Positions 46,435 through 55,594 of a stretch of 64,000 nt of DNA are shown one piece after another. Origin of the DNA: Vibrio europaeus (GTDB taxonomy: Bacteria; Pseudomonadota; Gammaproteobacteria; Enterobacterales; Vibrionaceae); assembly GCF_001695575.1 (NCBI RefSeq), contig NZ_LUAX01000001.1, positions 186,001 through 250,000 on the forward strand, given 5' to 3'. Numbering within the stretch: the stretch's first letter is position 1; the number at the start of each line of letters is the position of its first letter. Under the pieces are notes generated by a model that saw only the letters and a program-made list of their open reading frames with translations, ran no database searches and was not told the DNA's origin. Position numbers and translations under genes: made by a program.

Positions 46435-47466
46435 TTACTTCTTCAAACTCAAAGTGCCGCCTGAGCGTGGTTTTGCAGGGCGCTGTGGTTTGTCACTTTC
46501 AGGCTTATAGAAAGTCTTACCTTTATTTGGCTTGGCTTTTGGTTCGCTTTGGTTATCACTATTGCGACCTTTTTTAGAGTTTGGCGCGTGGCGGAACTCA
46601 TCGGCGTTACGGCCTTTAAAAGTACGATTCTTCTGATTGCGGCGCGCTTTAGAGTCTTGGTTTTCCTCGCGGCTATCATACAGTTTGGCATCTGTCGCTT
46701 TGCGAATGCGTTTGCCCTTACCATCCACTTTAGAAGCTTCTTCAGTGCTGCTAGAGTCTTCACACATTGCTAGAATCTCGGTCACTTCCGCATCTGTTAA
46801 GTAACGCCATTGACCATTGGGAATCCCATCAAGCGAGATGTTCATAATGCGCACACGACGAAGCTTGAATACTTCATAGCCTAATGCTTCACACATACGA
46901 CGGATTTGGCGGTTGAGACCTTGAGTAAGCACAATTCGGAACGAGAATTTCGTCTCTTTGGTCACGGTACATGGAAGAGTGATAGTGTCGAGGATGTTTA
47001 CCCCTGAAGACATCTGCTTGATAAACTCTTCAGTGATCGGCTTATCTACGCGAACCACGTACTCTTTTTCGTGGTTATTACCGGCGCGAAGAATCTTGTT
47101 TACGATGTCGCCATCGTTGGTTAAGAAGATCAAACCATCGGAAGGTTTGTCTAAGCGACCAATCGGGAAAATACGTTTCTTGTGACCAATGAAGTCAACG
47201 ATATTACCCGGAATATCACGCTCGGTGGTACAGGTAATACCCGTCGGTTTATTGAGAGCGATATAAACTGGCTTATCAGTGGCAGCTGCGATTGGCTTAT
47301 CGTCAACTCGGACATCATCGCCTAGCTGGACCTTGGTCCCCATTTCAGGAACTTTACCATTAATAGTGACACGACCTTGCTCGATGAGGCGGTCAGCTTC
47401 ACGGCGTGAGCAAAACCCAGTTTCGCTAATAAACTTATTGAGGCGTTTGGCGTTATCTTGTGACAT
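46435..47466 (-). CDS. rluF: 23S rRNA pseudouridine(2604) synthase
   Basis: 343 residues. An N-terminal S4 RNA-binding domain ([24 protein letters not shown]) is followed by the RluF/RsuA catalytic domain: [15 protein letters not shown], the catalytic Asp in [24 protein letters not shown] and [17 protein letters not shown]. The match to RluF is better than to RluB/RsuA (INSERTIONS: ...[18 protein letters not shown]). The ~90-residue C-terminal tail is basic and low complexity. The stop codon is followed almost directly by an octamer array. Confidence 0.93.
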   Translation of the reverse strand: MSQDNAKRLNKFISETGFCSRREADRLIEQGRVTINGKVPEMGTKVQLGDDVRVDDKPIAAATDKPVYIALNKPTGITCTTERDIPGNIVDFIGHKKRIFPIGRLDKPSDGLIFLTNDGDIVNKILRAGNNHEKEYVVRVDKPITEEFIKQMSSGVNILDTITLPCTVTKETKFSFRIVLTQGLNRQIRRMCEALGYEVFKLRRVRIMNISLDGIPNGQWRYLTDAEVTEILAMCEDSSSTEEASKVDGKGKRIRKATDAKLYDSREENQDSKARRNQKNRTFKGRNADEFRHAPNSKKGRNSDNQSEPKAKPNKGKTFYKPESDKPQRPAKPRSGGTLSLKK

Positions 47467-47561
47467 GTTGTTCTCCTAACGTTTCACAACGGCGGTTAAT
47501 ATAGAGTGCTGATTAATTTATCGGCACATTGAGGGCGCGCATTCTAGCACTGTGAGCGGCG

Positions 47562-48143
47562 TTAACCCAGACGTTTTTGGTGGCGTTCGCGAGTTTCGAG
47601 CTTTTTCTCGGCGCTTTTGCGTAGCAAGACGTATACGGCACCAGTGCCACCATGAAAGCGCTGCGCACTGTGAACACATTGTACTTCTTTAATTTGCTTC
47701 AGCCATTGAGCAACAAAACTCTTCATCAGAGCTGGTGGGTTAGAACGTTCACCTTTGCCATGAACAATCACCACGGTACGAATATCCATTCGCATGCATT
47801 GCTTTAAGAACTTTACCACTTCATCGCGTGCTTGTTCGAGGGTACGTTTGTGTAAATCGAGCTTTGCTTGTATCGGATATTTAGCAAGGCGTAACTTCTT
47901 GTAAACACCGTCTTGGACGCCATCACGTTTGAACTCGATAATATCGTCAGGCTTAATCATCTCAGCATGATCGATGGACAGATATTCAGGCTCGTCTTCT
48001 GTTAACCAAATAGCCGCCTCACGCTTGGCAAGTTGTGCATCGGTTACCTGATGTTGTTTTTTATGTTCGGTCGTATCTTGCTGAAGAGGTTTTACATCGC
48101 CCATCATTTGTTGGAATAGGCTTAGGTCATCATCATGAGACAT
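47562..48143 (-). CDS. smrA: DNA endonuclease SmrA (Smr-domain protein)
   Basis: 193 residues, matching E. coli YdaL/SmrA. An N-terminal region (SLFQQMMGDVKPLQ) with a helical linker, and a C-terminal Smr domain from ~85: LDLHKRTLEQARDEVVKFL, VVIVHGKGERSNPPALMKSFVAQWL, and HGGTGAVYVLLR. Smr-domain proteins nick DNA or act in ribosome-quality functions; the specific role of SmrA is not settled. Confidence 0.88.
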   Translation of the reverse strand: MSHDDDLSLFQQMMGDVKPLQQDTTEHKKQHQVTDAQLAKREAAIWLTEDEPEYLSIDHAEMIKPDDIIEFKRDGVQDGVYKKLRLAKYPIQAKLDLHKRTLEQARDEVVKFLKQCMRMDIRTVVIVHGKGERSNPPALMKSFVAQWLKQIKEVQCVHSAQRFHGGTGAVYVLLRKSAEKKLETRERHQKRLG

Positions 48144-48225
48144 AGCTACATCTCAGAGTAGGAAATCAATATCAACATTATACCTGTGAAGGTAAGGGGG
48201 GGATCAAGAGTTTGCTAGGTGAGAA

Positions 48226-48260
48226 ATAAAAAACCGAAGCAGACAAGGTATCTACTTCGG
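48226..48260 (-). terminator. Terminator of the DUF3149 gene
   Basis: On the minus strand CCGAAGTAGA and TCTGCTTCGG pair with one mismatch, followed by TTTTTT. Confidence 0.82.
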
Positions 48261-48301
48261 TGCATAGCGAATGTCTATTCTATGAATAGGGCTAAGCGAT
48301 T

Positions 48302-48442
48302 CTAGTGAGGAGATTTGTCGTTCATCACTTTGTAGATGAAGTAACCGCCGTAGAACAGCATTAGACCGAAGGCGCTAAAGATGACAATCATCGAAGATAG
48401 ACCTACCGCATTACCAAATAGGAGATCAAGCCAAAAGTCCAT
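48302..48442 (-). CDS. DUF3149 family small membrane protein
   Basis: 46 residues, too short for the usual cutoffs. ATG at 48440-48442 with a perfect GGAGGA upstream; TAG at 48302-48304. The sequence MDFWLDLLFGNAVGLSSMIV continues into one membrane helix with LFYGGYFIYKVM, and matches DUF3149. Function unknown; predicted single-span inner-membrane peptide. A terminator follows. Confidence 0.88.
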   Translation of the reverse strand: MDFWLDLLFGNAVGLSSMIVIFSAFGLMLFYGGYFIYKVMNDKSPH

Positions 48443-48707
48443 AGTTCCTCCAAAGAGTACAAAGTGAGATGACAGGGGTTAAGGTAAAACACAGTTAAAT
48501 ATGCAACACTGATCTGGATCAATTGTTGTTATTAGGTTGCAGATTTGTTCTTGTTGATGTGTTTTTGCTCACACTTTATTCGTGTTAGATGATGTTTTAT
48601 ACAAACGAACAATAAAATTGAAAAAGTTACTCAAAATGGCTTGCGTTAGAAATCAGAATCCGTAATATACGCCTTCGTTGACGGGCAATGAGCTCGAATA
48701 AACATCT
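48443..48707. other. Intergenic region upstream of the tRNA-Pro locus
   Basis: About 265 bp, AT-rich. A 130-codon minus-strand frame from 49025 to 48627 runs antisense to the tRNA and is not a gene. Confidence 0.4.
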
Positions 48708-48783
48708 CGGTGAATAGCGTGCTTGATAACGCATATCGGGGTTTTGGAATAGCGGACCAGAGGGCGACCCTCTTGTAACGTAA
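48708..48783 (+). pseudogene. Degenerate tRNA-Pro copy
   Basis: CGGTGAATAGCG at the 5' end, a D-arm-like GCGTGCTTGATAACGC, an anticodon region GGGTTTTGG... with an insertion, and GGACCAGAGGG are recognisable from the intact gene 94 bp downstream; the upstream AACATYTCGG context is shared too. The T arm and acceptor 3' strand are lost, so it cannot fold as a tRNA. Confidence 0.7.
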
Positions 48784-48801
48784 GTTTCCAAGTCAACATT
48801 T

Positions 48802-48878
<77 letters not shown>

Positions 48879-48885
48879 TATATAG

Positions 48886-48917
48886 AAAAAGGCTCTGCAG
48901 AAATGCAGAGCCTTTTT
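48886..48917 (+). terminator. Terminator of tRNA-Pro
   Basis: AAAAAGGCTCTGCA-GAAA-TGCAGAGCCTTTTT. Confidence 0.92.
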
Positions 48918-48924
48918 CGTATCT

Positions 48925-49029
48925 AGGAACGGGCTACGCCCTATTGAAAGCGGGAACGGACTGCGTCCTACGGAACGCTGCGCTTCTGGAAAGCTAGACT
49001 TGACTCCGGAATAAAAGTGGAACAAATTT
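48925..49029 (+). repeat. Composite repeat G, hairpin module
   Basis: Contains GGGC-TAC-GCCC (48931-48941) and GGAC-TGC-GTCC (48958-48968), then CTGGAAAGCTAGAC and TTGACTCC; the TCAAC arm is lost. Junction AACAAATTTAGTT. Confidence 0.78.
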
Positions 49030-49109
49030 AGTTTTCTAGTTTTCTAGTTTTCTAGTTTTCTAGTTTTCTAGTTTTCTAGTTTTCTAGTTTTCTAGTTTTC
49101 TAGTTTTCT
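49030..49109. repeat. Octamer array AGTTTTCT, 10 copies
   Basis: Ten exact copies of AGTTTTCT at 8-bp period, ending in AGTTCCCC. Confidence 0.97.
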
Positions 49110-49117
49110 AGTTCCCC

Positions 49118-49220
49118 GTCACTCCTTAGACCGAAGAATGAGGGAGTAAGGAATATCCATAAGTCATCGACTAGCTTGAAGATATCCCCAACTCGTTCGT
49201 CCCTCACTCTTGAGGATGAC
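49118..49220. repeat. MITE-like imperfect inverted repeat
   Basis: GTCACTCCTTAG (49118-49129) and CTTGAGGATGAC (49209-49220) are imperfect terminal inverted repeats, and the interior arms (GAATGAGGGAG...; CGTCCCTCACTC) also pair partly. It resembles common small palindromic Vibrio repeats. It interrupts composite repeat G between its two arrays. Confidence 0.6.
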
Positions 49221-49238
49221 AAGTTAACCTGTTGAAAT

Positions 49239-49267
49239 AAAAAGGGTCGACACAAATTGCCAACCCT
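49239..49267 (-). terminator. Terminator-like hairpin downstream of the secreted protein gene
   Basis: AAAAAGGGTCGACAC...GCCAACCCT, a diverged copy of the hairpin at 17578 and 20194, in the same place relative to array and stop codon. Confidence 0.6.
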
Positions 49268-49275
49268 CCAAGATT

Positions 49276-49317
49276 TTCTCGCTTCTCGCTTCTCGCTTCT
49301 CGCTTCTCGCTTCTCGC
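49276..49317. repeat. Heptamer array TTCTCGC, 6 copies
   Basis: Six exact copies. The last base is also the last base of the neighbouring gene's stop codon (49317-49319). Confidence 0.95.
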
Positions 49318-49745
49318 TACTTCACATCACAACTAATCTCTTTGATTGGTGTTTCTGACGTCGTAAAGCAGATGTAAGCCTCGACGGGATTATTTGGCCC
49401 GATGCGAATATAGCCAGCTTGCACCTCATCTTGGTTAAAAGAGATGGAGTGTGACTGGCCTTTCTGATTGTTAAAATAGATGGCTTCAAAGCTGCCTTGC
49501 ATTTGATTAGCAACGCGATCACGAGTATGAGATGTAGTAAAAGTCACATTAGCACAGCGCATGGGCGCCTTTTCTTTTATAAGAATTTGACCACTTTCTC
49601 TATCCAGAACACCACCTTTTGTCTCTGAAGCTATATCAATAGGTTGGTAATATTCTATGGTACATGTGGCTTTGGCAAAGGCATGCGCGGAAAACAAGCT
49701 TAAGGAAGCAAGGAAGTAGCCTAAAGCTTTTAATTCTTTCGACAT
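49317..49745 (-). CDS. Secreted protein of unknown function
   Basis: 142 residues, not recognised. Signal peptide about residues 1-24 (LASLSLFSAHAFA). The mature part has four cysteines (KATCTIEY, PMRCANV, EAYICFTT, EISCDVK) that may form two disulfides, and looks beta-rich. No enzymatic motif. No clear Shine-Dalgarno. The stop codon is fused to a heptamer array. Confidence 0.6.
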   Translation of the reverse strand: MSKELKALGYFLASLSLFSAHAFAKATCTIEYYQPIDIASETKGGVLDRESGQILIKEKAPMRCANVTFTTSHTRDRVANQMQGSFEAIYFNNQKGQSHSISFNQDEVQAGYIRIGPNNPVEAYICFTTSETPIKEISCDVK

Positions 49746-49860
49746 TGATGATTCAGTTTATTTGGTAAGTTTGATTCAAGCGTACCATCTTGCCACGTCC
49801 TAAGTATGTTAAAACACTGCAAAATTAATGTATCGCTTGGCCAAAGTTAAAAAAACAGTT

Positions 49861-50724
49861 TTAGTATTTAAACTCACAATTTGAAGCTTTACTCTTCGAT
49901 AGCTGGGTCACTTTAAAGCCTTCATCTTTCAGCAGCTGTAACACGCTTTGCTCACCGATTAAATGTAAGGTTCCAACGACGATGACGTATGCCCCTTTGG
50001 CTTTAGGCAGCCATTTGGGGTTGGAAAGCTTTTCTGCCCAATCAAGGTTGCGGTCGATGAGAAATGATTTTTCAAAATCCGGAGACATTTGTGTTAGTGA
50101 GGCAAATTCTTCCAGTTTTCTCATGTCACCCGCTTTCCAGCTTTCTATTAGGCAATGTGTCGCATCTTCAGAATGATCGAACTCCTCGATAGCGCTGATC
50201 AATAGCTCTTTGCCAGATTCTTTCTGCCCAGTGAGTAAGTCGATTTGAAACTGTAGTGACTCTAAGCTGAGCACTGGTTTATCCCATAGTGTCGCCTTGT
50301 AGGCTAAGCGGGTATCAACACCATCTGCGGCAGAGTAGCCAAGGTATTCTATTTGTTTCATCTGAATGGCGAGAGCGGTAGCCCATGGTGGAGTGTGTAA
50401 CAGTTCATTTGCGTTAAGCTCTAACAAGTTAGAGATACCAATGAGCTCGTTTTGTTGCTCTGTTGAGAGTACATCCTTGGACACCAGTGTTGTTGGTGGA
50501 TACTTGATACCATTGTTTTGGCGAATATCGGTTTCCACGATCAAGCCTTGGCTTGTCTTAAGTCGCTCGAAGACAATTTCAGGTAAGGGATACATACTCT
50601 TATCGCCAACATGAACAGAGCCTATGACTGTGTATTGCAGCTCACCTTTTTCAATGTTCCAGATGAGAGGTTCGGCTTGGATGCTTGCTGATAACACCAA
50701 TAGTAAGAGAAGTAGTTTACGCAT
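49861..50724 (-). CDS. TraB/GumN family protein
   Basis: 287 residues with a signal peptide (about 1-18, SASIQAEP). TraB/GumN motifs: YTVIGSVHVGDKSMYPLPE near the N-terminus (the GxxH motif), VETDI, TPPWATALAIQMKQIEYLG, GVDTRLAYKA and a C-terminal VIVVGTLHLIGEQSVLQLL (second GxxH). The family resembles Tiki-type metalloproteases; bacterial members are of unproven function, likely periplasmic. Confidence 0.82.
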   Translation of the reverse strand: MRKLLLLLLVLSASIQAEPLIWNIEKGELQYTVIGSVHVGDKSMYPLPEIVFERLKTSQGLIVETDIRQNNGIKYPPTTLVSKDVLSTEQQNELIGISNLLELNANELLHTPPWATALAIQMKQIEYLGYSAADGVDTRLAYKATLWDKPVLSLESLQFQIDLLTGQKESGKELLISAIEEFDHSEDATHCLIESWKAGDMRKLEEFASLTQMSPDFEKSFLIDRNLDWAEKLSNPKWLPKAKGAYVIVVGTLHLIGEQSVLQLLKDEGFKVTQLSKSKASNCEFKY

Positions 50725-51032
50725 TAATGGATCCTTACCGATGCGGAAAAATTGTTGAAATCCGTTATTTCAACGGAGATTGACGAGAAAAAAGTGAGTA
50801 CAAAATCACGTTTTCTTATCCCAGTTACCTTTAGATATTACGATAACAAATGCCGTGTTGTGATCTTTCTTCACTTTAAATTGTGTTTCGAGCCCGAAAG
50901 CTGTGATTTGGTTCTCAGTAATCTCGTCAATTTAACTACGTCGAAATTGACGGGTTGGATAAGTTTATGTTTTTAATCGCTTAAATTTGATTTGAAAATG
51001 TAAAGTTTGAATCTGATCACTTTCGGTGATGA
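50725..51032. other. Upstream region of chitobiase
   Basis: About 310 bp without a credible gene; a 74-codon frame from 50752 has no support. ATCAC-TTTCG-GTGAT (51016-51030) is a short palindrome next to the NagC-like site. Confidence 0.4.
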
Positions 51033-51054
51033 TTAATTTTACGATGAAAAATAA
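51033..51054 (+). promoter_or_regulatory. Candidate NagC operator upstream of chitobiase
   Basis: The 22-mer with TTAATTTT on the left and AAAATAA on the right, about 76-97 bp before the ATG, has the same length and ends as the palindrome upstream of nagE at 61875. Confidence 0.5.
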
Positions 51055-51129
51055 CTCGCGATATGTTGTTTGCATCTTAGTTTTAGAGCCAACTTCTTTC
51101 GGCTTAATTTACGTTTTGGGGTAAGTAAG

Positions 51130-53781
51130 ATGTTTAAACAGAGTCTGATCGCGGCGTCGGTTGTCGCTACATTAGCAGGTTGTTCTTCGTTTCAATCTAC
51201 TGAGCAAAGTGTTGTTAACTCACTCGCGAATAATCTAGATATTCAATATGAAGTGCTAACTAACCACGGCGCTAACGAAGGACTTGCATGTCAAGAGATG
51301 GGCGCAGAGTGGGCGTCTTGTAACAAGGTAAACATGACGCTCGTTAACCAAGGTAAAGCGGTTGACTCTAAAGATTGGGCTATCTACTTCCACAGCATTC
51401 GTTTGATTTTGGATGTGGACAACGAGCAGTTCAAAATTTCTCGTATAACGGGTGACCTTCACAAGCTAGAACCAACGGATAAGTTTGATGGTTTTGCCGC
51501 GGGTGAAGAAATTGTGCTTCCACTAGTTGGTGAATACTGGCAGTTATTTGAAACTGACTTTATGCCAGGTGCTTTCGTTGCTGCACCAAATGCAGAGCCT
51601 AAGATGATCGCTTCTCTTAACACAGAAGACGTTGCATCTTTCGTGACTGGCCTAGAGGGTAACAACCTAAAACGTACGCCAGATGACAACAACGTATTTG
51701 CAAACGCTGTGTCTCGTTTCGAGAAGAACCAAGACCTAGCAAAACAAGACGTATCAAGTACGTTACTACCAACGCCTATGTTTGTTGAAGCAGGTAAAGG
51801 CACTGTAGATATCGCGGCGGGTATCGCGCTCTCTAAAGATGCATTTGATGCGACTCAATACGCGGCAATTCAAGATCGTGCAGAAGTGGTAGGTGTGGAC
51901 GTTGGTGGTGAGCTTCCTGTAAGCATCACTGTTGTTCCTGCAGACTTCACCGGTGAATTAGCAAAATCTGGTGCTTACGAGATGAGCATCAAAGGCGACG
52001 GTATTGCGATTAAAGCGTTTGACCAAGCAGGTGCTTTCTACGCAGTACAATCTATCTTTGGCCTGGTAGATAGCCAAAATGCTGATTCTCTACCACAACT
52101 CTCTATTAAAGATGCACCGCGTTTTGATTACCGTGGTGTGATGGTGGATGTGGCTCGTAACTTCCACTCGAAAGACGCAATTCTTGCAACGCTAGACCAA
52201 ATGGCTGCGTACAAGATGAACAAATTACACCTTCACCTAACCGATGATGAAGGCTGGCGTTTGGAAATCCCGGGTCTGCCTGAGCTGACAGAAGTGGGTG
52301 CTAACCGTTGTTTCGATACACAAGAGAAAAGCTGTTTACTGCCTCAGCTTGGCTCTGGTCCAACATCAGACAACTTTGGCTCTGGCTACTTCAGCAAAGC
52401 AGATTACGTGGACATCCTAAAATACGCGAAAGCGCGTAACATTGAAGTGATTCCTGAAATCGATATGCCAGCGCACGCTCGTGCCGCAGTGGTATCAATG
52501 GAAGCACGTTACGATCGTCTAATGGAAGAAGGTAAAGAAGTAGAAGCGAACGAATACCGACTGATGGATCCACAAGATACATCAAACGTAACCACGGTTC
52601 AGTTCTACAACAAGCAAAGCTTCATCAACCCGTGTATGGAGTCTTCAACTCGCTTTGTTGATAAAGTAATTTCAGAAGTTGCAGCAATGCACGCCGAGGC
52701 TGGTGCGCCGCTTACAACGTGGCACTTCGGTGGTGATGAAGCGAAGAACATCAAGCTAGGTGCTGGCTTCCAAGACGTTAACGCACAAGACAAAGTAAGT
52801 TGGAAAGGGTCGATTGACCTGTCTAAACAAGACAAGCCATTCGCACAGTCTCCACAATGTCAGACGCTAATTGCAGACGGTACGGTAAGCGACTTTGCTC
52901 ATCTACCAAGCCACTTCGCAGAACAAGTGTCGAAGATTGTGGCTGAGAAGGGCATTGCAAACTTCCAAGCTTGGCAAGATGGTCTTAAGTACAGTGAAGG
53001 TGAGGAAGCGTTCGCAACAGAAAACACGCGTGTTAACTTCTGGGATGTTCTTTACTGGGGTGGCACATCATCAGTGTACGAGTGGTCTAAGAAAGGTTAC
53101 GACGTGATCGTTTCTAACCCAGACTACGTTTACATGGACATGCCATACGAAGTGGACCCGAAAGAGCGTGGTTACTACTGGGCAACCCGAGCAACAGATA
53201 CTCGTAAGATGTTTGGTTTTGCGCCAGAGAACATGCCTCAAAACGCAGAAACCTCTTTAGACCGTGATGGTAACGGCTTTACTGGTAAAGGTGAAATTGA
53301 AGCGAAACCATTCTACGGTCTATCAGCACAGCTTTGGTCTGAGACAGTACGTAACGATGAGCAATACGAGTACATGGTATTCCCTCGCGTACTCGCAGCG
53401 GCGGAGCGTGCATGGCACCGTGCAGATTGGGAAAACGACTACAAAGTGGGTGCTGAGTACTCGCAAAACTCTAATCTAGTCGACAAAGCGGCACTAAACC
53501 AAGATTACAACCGCTTTGCCAACCTACTTGGTCAACGTGAACTGGCGAAGCTAGAGAAATCAGGTATCGACTACCGCCTACCTGTACCAGGTGCGCAAGT
53601 GAAAGATGGAACGCTTTCAATGAACGTTCAGTTCCCAGGTGTGACGCTTCAATACTCTCTAGACGGCGAGAACTGGCTAACTTACGCAGACAGTGCTCGT
53701 CCAAATGTAGAAGGTGAGGTATTTATTCGTTCGTTGTCAGCGATGGGTGACAAGGTCAGTCGTGTGACTAGCGTGAAATAG
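51130..53781 (+). CDS. chb: Chitobiase (beta-N-acetylhexosaminidase, GH20) lipoprotein
   Basis: Cleaves chitobiose to GlcNAc. 883 residues from ATG 51130 (MFKQSLIAASVVATLAGC), the length of V. harveyi chitobiase; a lipobox LAGC at residues ~15-18 predicts an outer-membrane lipoprotein. An N-terminal CHB_HEX carbohydrate-binding domain, a GH20b domain, then the GH20 barrel with HLHLTDDEGWRLEIPGLPEL and the catalytic Asp-536/Glu-537 in HFGGDEAKN; C-terminal Ig-like CHB_HEX_C domain. Its product feeds the nag genes further on. A candidate NagC site lies upstream. Confidence 0.95.
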   Translation: MFKQSLIAASVVATLAGCSSFQSTEQSVVNSLANNLDIQYEVLTNHGANEGLACQEMGAEWASCNKVNMTLVNQGKAVDSKDWAIYFHSIRLILDVDNEQFKISRITGDLHKLEPTDKFDGFAAGEEIVLPLVGEYWQLFETDFMPGAFVAAPNAEPKMIASLNTEDVASFVTGLEGNNLKRTPDDNNVFANAVSRFEKNQDLAKQDVSSTLLPTPMFVEAGKGTVDIAAGIALSKDAFDATQYAAIQDRAEVVGVDVGGELPVSITVVPADFTGELAKSGAYEMSIKGDGIAIKAFDQAGAFYAVQSIFGLVDSQNADSLPQLSIKDAPRFDYRGVMVDVARNFHSKDAILATLDQMAAYKMNKLHLHLTDDEGWRLEIPGLPELTEVGANRCFDTQEKSCLLPQLGSGPTSDNFGSGYFSKADYVDILKYAKARNIEVIPEIDMPAHARAAVVSMEARYDRLMEEGKEVEANEYRLMDPQDTSNVTTVQFYNKQSFINPCMESSTRFVDKVISEVAAMHAEAGAPLTTWHFGGDEAKNIKLGAGFQDVNAQDKVSWKGSIDLSKQDKPFAQSPQCQTLIADGTVSDFAHLPSHFAEQVSKIVAEKGIANFQAWQDGLKYSEGEEAFATENTRVNFWDVLYWGGTSSVYEWSKKGYDVIVSNPDYVYMDMPYEVDPKERGYYWATRATDTRKMFGFAPENMPQNAETSLDRDGNGFTGKGEIEAKPFYGLSAQLWSETVRNDEQYEYMVFPRVLAAAERAWHRADWENDYKVGAEYSQNSNLVDKAALNQDYNRFANLLGQRELAKLEKSGIDYRLPVPGAQVKDGTLSMNVQFPGVTLQYSLDGENWLTYADSARPNVEGEVFIRSLSAMGDKVSRVTSVK

Positions 53782-53804
53782 CGGATTAGTTTCCCCTAAA
53801 AACG

Positions 53805-53840
53805 AAAATGCCCGACCATTGATTTGGTCGGGCATTTTTT
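53805..53840. terminator. Shared terminator of chitobiase and the peptide symporter gene
   Basis: 14-bp stem AAAATGCCCGACCA/TGGTCGGGCATTTT, T-run on both strands. Confidence 0.92.
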
Positions 53841-53852
53841 AATTTTCTACTA

Positions 53853-55244
53853 TTAAGCCACTTGAGATTGCTGCTGCTCAACTTGTTCGGCATTGCTGAT
53901 TGGAGACTCAGCACCGTGCATCCAACGAACTAGTGTGTTTGAGAACATTAATAGGATGACACCAGAAACGGTTGCTGCAATGGCGATGCCACCAAAGATA
54001 GACATTGCACCTAGCTCACCTACATGAGAACCAATTAAACCTGCGACATAGTTAGCAATGGCGTTGAAACCAAACCATGCACCCATCATCAGTGATGCGA
54101 GGCGAAGTGGAGCTAGTTTTGTTACCAATGATAGACCGATTGGTGATAGACAAAGTTCACCCAAAGTATGGAAGAAGAACGCGCCGACCAACCAAAGCAT
54201 AGATGTTTTAACTGTCGTATCACCACCTTGCTCCATTACGGCACCAACCATACATAGGAAACCTAGTGCTAAAAAGAACAACGCTAAAGCAAATTTAACT
54301 GGAGAGTTAGGTTCTTTAGGGCCAAGCTTCACCCAAAGTCCCGCAAGTACAGGTGCCAGAGTAATGATAAAGAATGGGTTAAGTGACTGGAACCAAGCGG
54401 CAGGAACTTCAAAGCTACCGATCATGCGATCTGTGTACTGCTGAGTATAGATATTCATCAGGCCGCCAGCTTGCTCAAAGCCAGCCCAGAATACGATAAC
54501 AAATAGCCCCATAACTAGAATAACCTTCAAACGGTCAACTTCTTGCTTAGTTAAAGGTTGTTTCTGTGCCGATTGTTTATTTTCTAGGTCACGAGCAGCA
54601 GCAGGAACAGTACCTATTTCGCCAAGCCAAGACTTCGCCATCGTCATTTGCATGATAAGGCTAACGACCATACCGATACCCGCGACAATAAAGCCTGCTT
54701 TCCAGCCAAATTCATTAGTGACAGAGCCTGAAACAACACCTGCGATAAGGGCACCCAAGTTGATACCCATGTAGAAGATAGTGAATGCGCCGTCACGACG
54801 GTTGTCACCCTCTTCATACAGGTCACCGACCATAGTCGAGATGTTTGGTTTAAAGAGACCATTACCAGCAATCAGCAGTGCCAAACCAAGGTAGAAGCTG
54901 TGAACAGCGCTCATTCCGACCATTTCAGCTGGCAGTGCTAGCGTGAACTGACCAATAGCCATTAGAGCACCACCAATTAGAATTGAGCGGCGTTGACCTA
55001 GGTAGTTATCCGCTAACCAGCCACCGATCATTGGCGTAATGTAAACGAGTCCAGTATAGATGCCATAAAGATCGAGAGCATCTTTAGTCGACCAGCCCAA
55101 GCCGCCGTTAAGGGTTGTATCTGTCAGATAAAGAACAAGAATGGCACGCATGGCGTAGTAGGAAAAACGCTCCCACAGCTCCGTGCCAAACAAAAGGAAT
55201 AGACCACGAGGGTGGCCAAGGATTTGTTGATGTTGGTTTGTCAT
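53853..55244 (-). CDS. POT family di/tripeptide:proton symporter
   Basis: 463-residue inner-membrane transporter of the PTR2/DtpA type. The N-terminus has GTELWERFSYYAMRAILVLYL (the ExxERFxYY proton-coupling motif), then GGWLADNYLGQRRSI and FTIFYMGINLGALIAG. About 14 membrane helices. Substrate di- or tripeptides by family. Convergent with chitobiase. Confidence 0.92.
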   Translation of the reverse strand: MTNQHQQILGHPRGLFLLFGTELWERFSYYAMRAILVLYLTDTTLNGGLGWSTKDALDLYGIYTGLVYITPMIGGWLADNYLGQRRSILIGGALMAIGQFTLALPAEMVGMSAVHSFYLGLALLIAGNGLFKPNISTMVGDLYEEGDNRRDGAFTIFYMGINLGALIAGVVSGSVTNEFGWKAGFIVAGIGMVVSLIMQMTMAKSWLGEIGTVPAAARDLENKQSAQKQPLTKQEVDRLKVILVMGLFVIVFWAGFEQAGGLMNIYTQQYTDRMIGSFEVPAAWFQSLNPFFIITLAPVLAGLWVKLGPKEPNSPVKFALALFFLALGFLCMVGAVMEQGGDTTVKTSMLWLVGAFFFHTLGELCLSPIGLSLVTKLAPLRLASLMMGAWFGFNAIANYVAGLIGSHVGELGAMSIFGGIAIAATVSGVILLMFSNTLVRWMHGAESPISNAEQVEQQQSQVA

Positions 55245-55553
55245 AAATTTTACTAATGTGATTTATTAAAGATTTTTATTTGTTGTTACGTATACTCCTT
55301 AGTGAATCTATCTGCAATGACTGTATATATAAGTTTGATTTATGCTTTGTATTTAAGTTTTTGAAATAAAAGAGATATTTCTATTGGTTGATTAAAAAAT
55401 AACGTGCTACAAACTTAGTTTTCAAAATCGAGATTGTTGTTTTTACAATACGCTGTCATATCAAAGGACAAAGAGAAGTAGGCAATATTGACAAGGGTTG
55501 GTTGGTAAGTAAGCAAATGGGTTGATTTTCAGCATTTGAAGAAGCTTGCGGTG
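55245..55553. other. Intergenic region between peptide symporter and asnB
   Basis: About 310 bp, AT-rich, upstream of the symporter. No convincing operator, repeat or small gene. Confidence 0.4.
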
Positions 55554-55578
55554 AAAAAAAGAGGCTCGATGAGCCTCT
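55554..55578 (-). terminator. Terminator of asnB
   Basis: GAGGCTC-GAT-GAGCCTC stem with TTTTTTT on the minus strand. Confidence 0.88.
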
Positions 55579-55594
55579 TGTGAATTTGTTTTGA

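Noticed and set aside
19879..46577. Open frames across octamer arrays encoding SYPVIQLS or ESWRAGEL repeats (19879-20145, 23960-24163, 41521-41829, 46251-46577)
   Set aside because: They exist because an 8-bp repeat has a 24-bp frame period and these units lack stops; no Shine-Dalgarno or conserved domain, and units change between loci.
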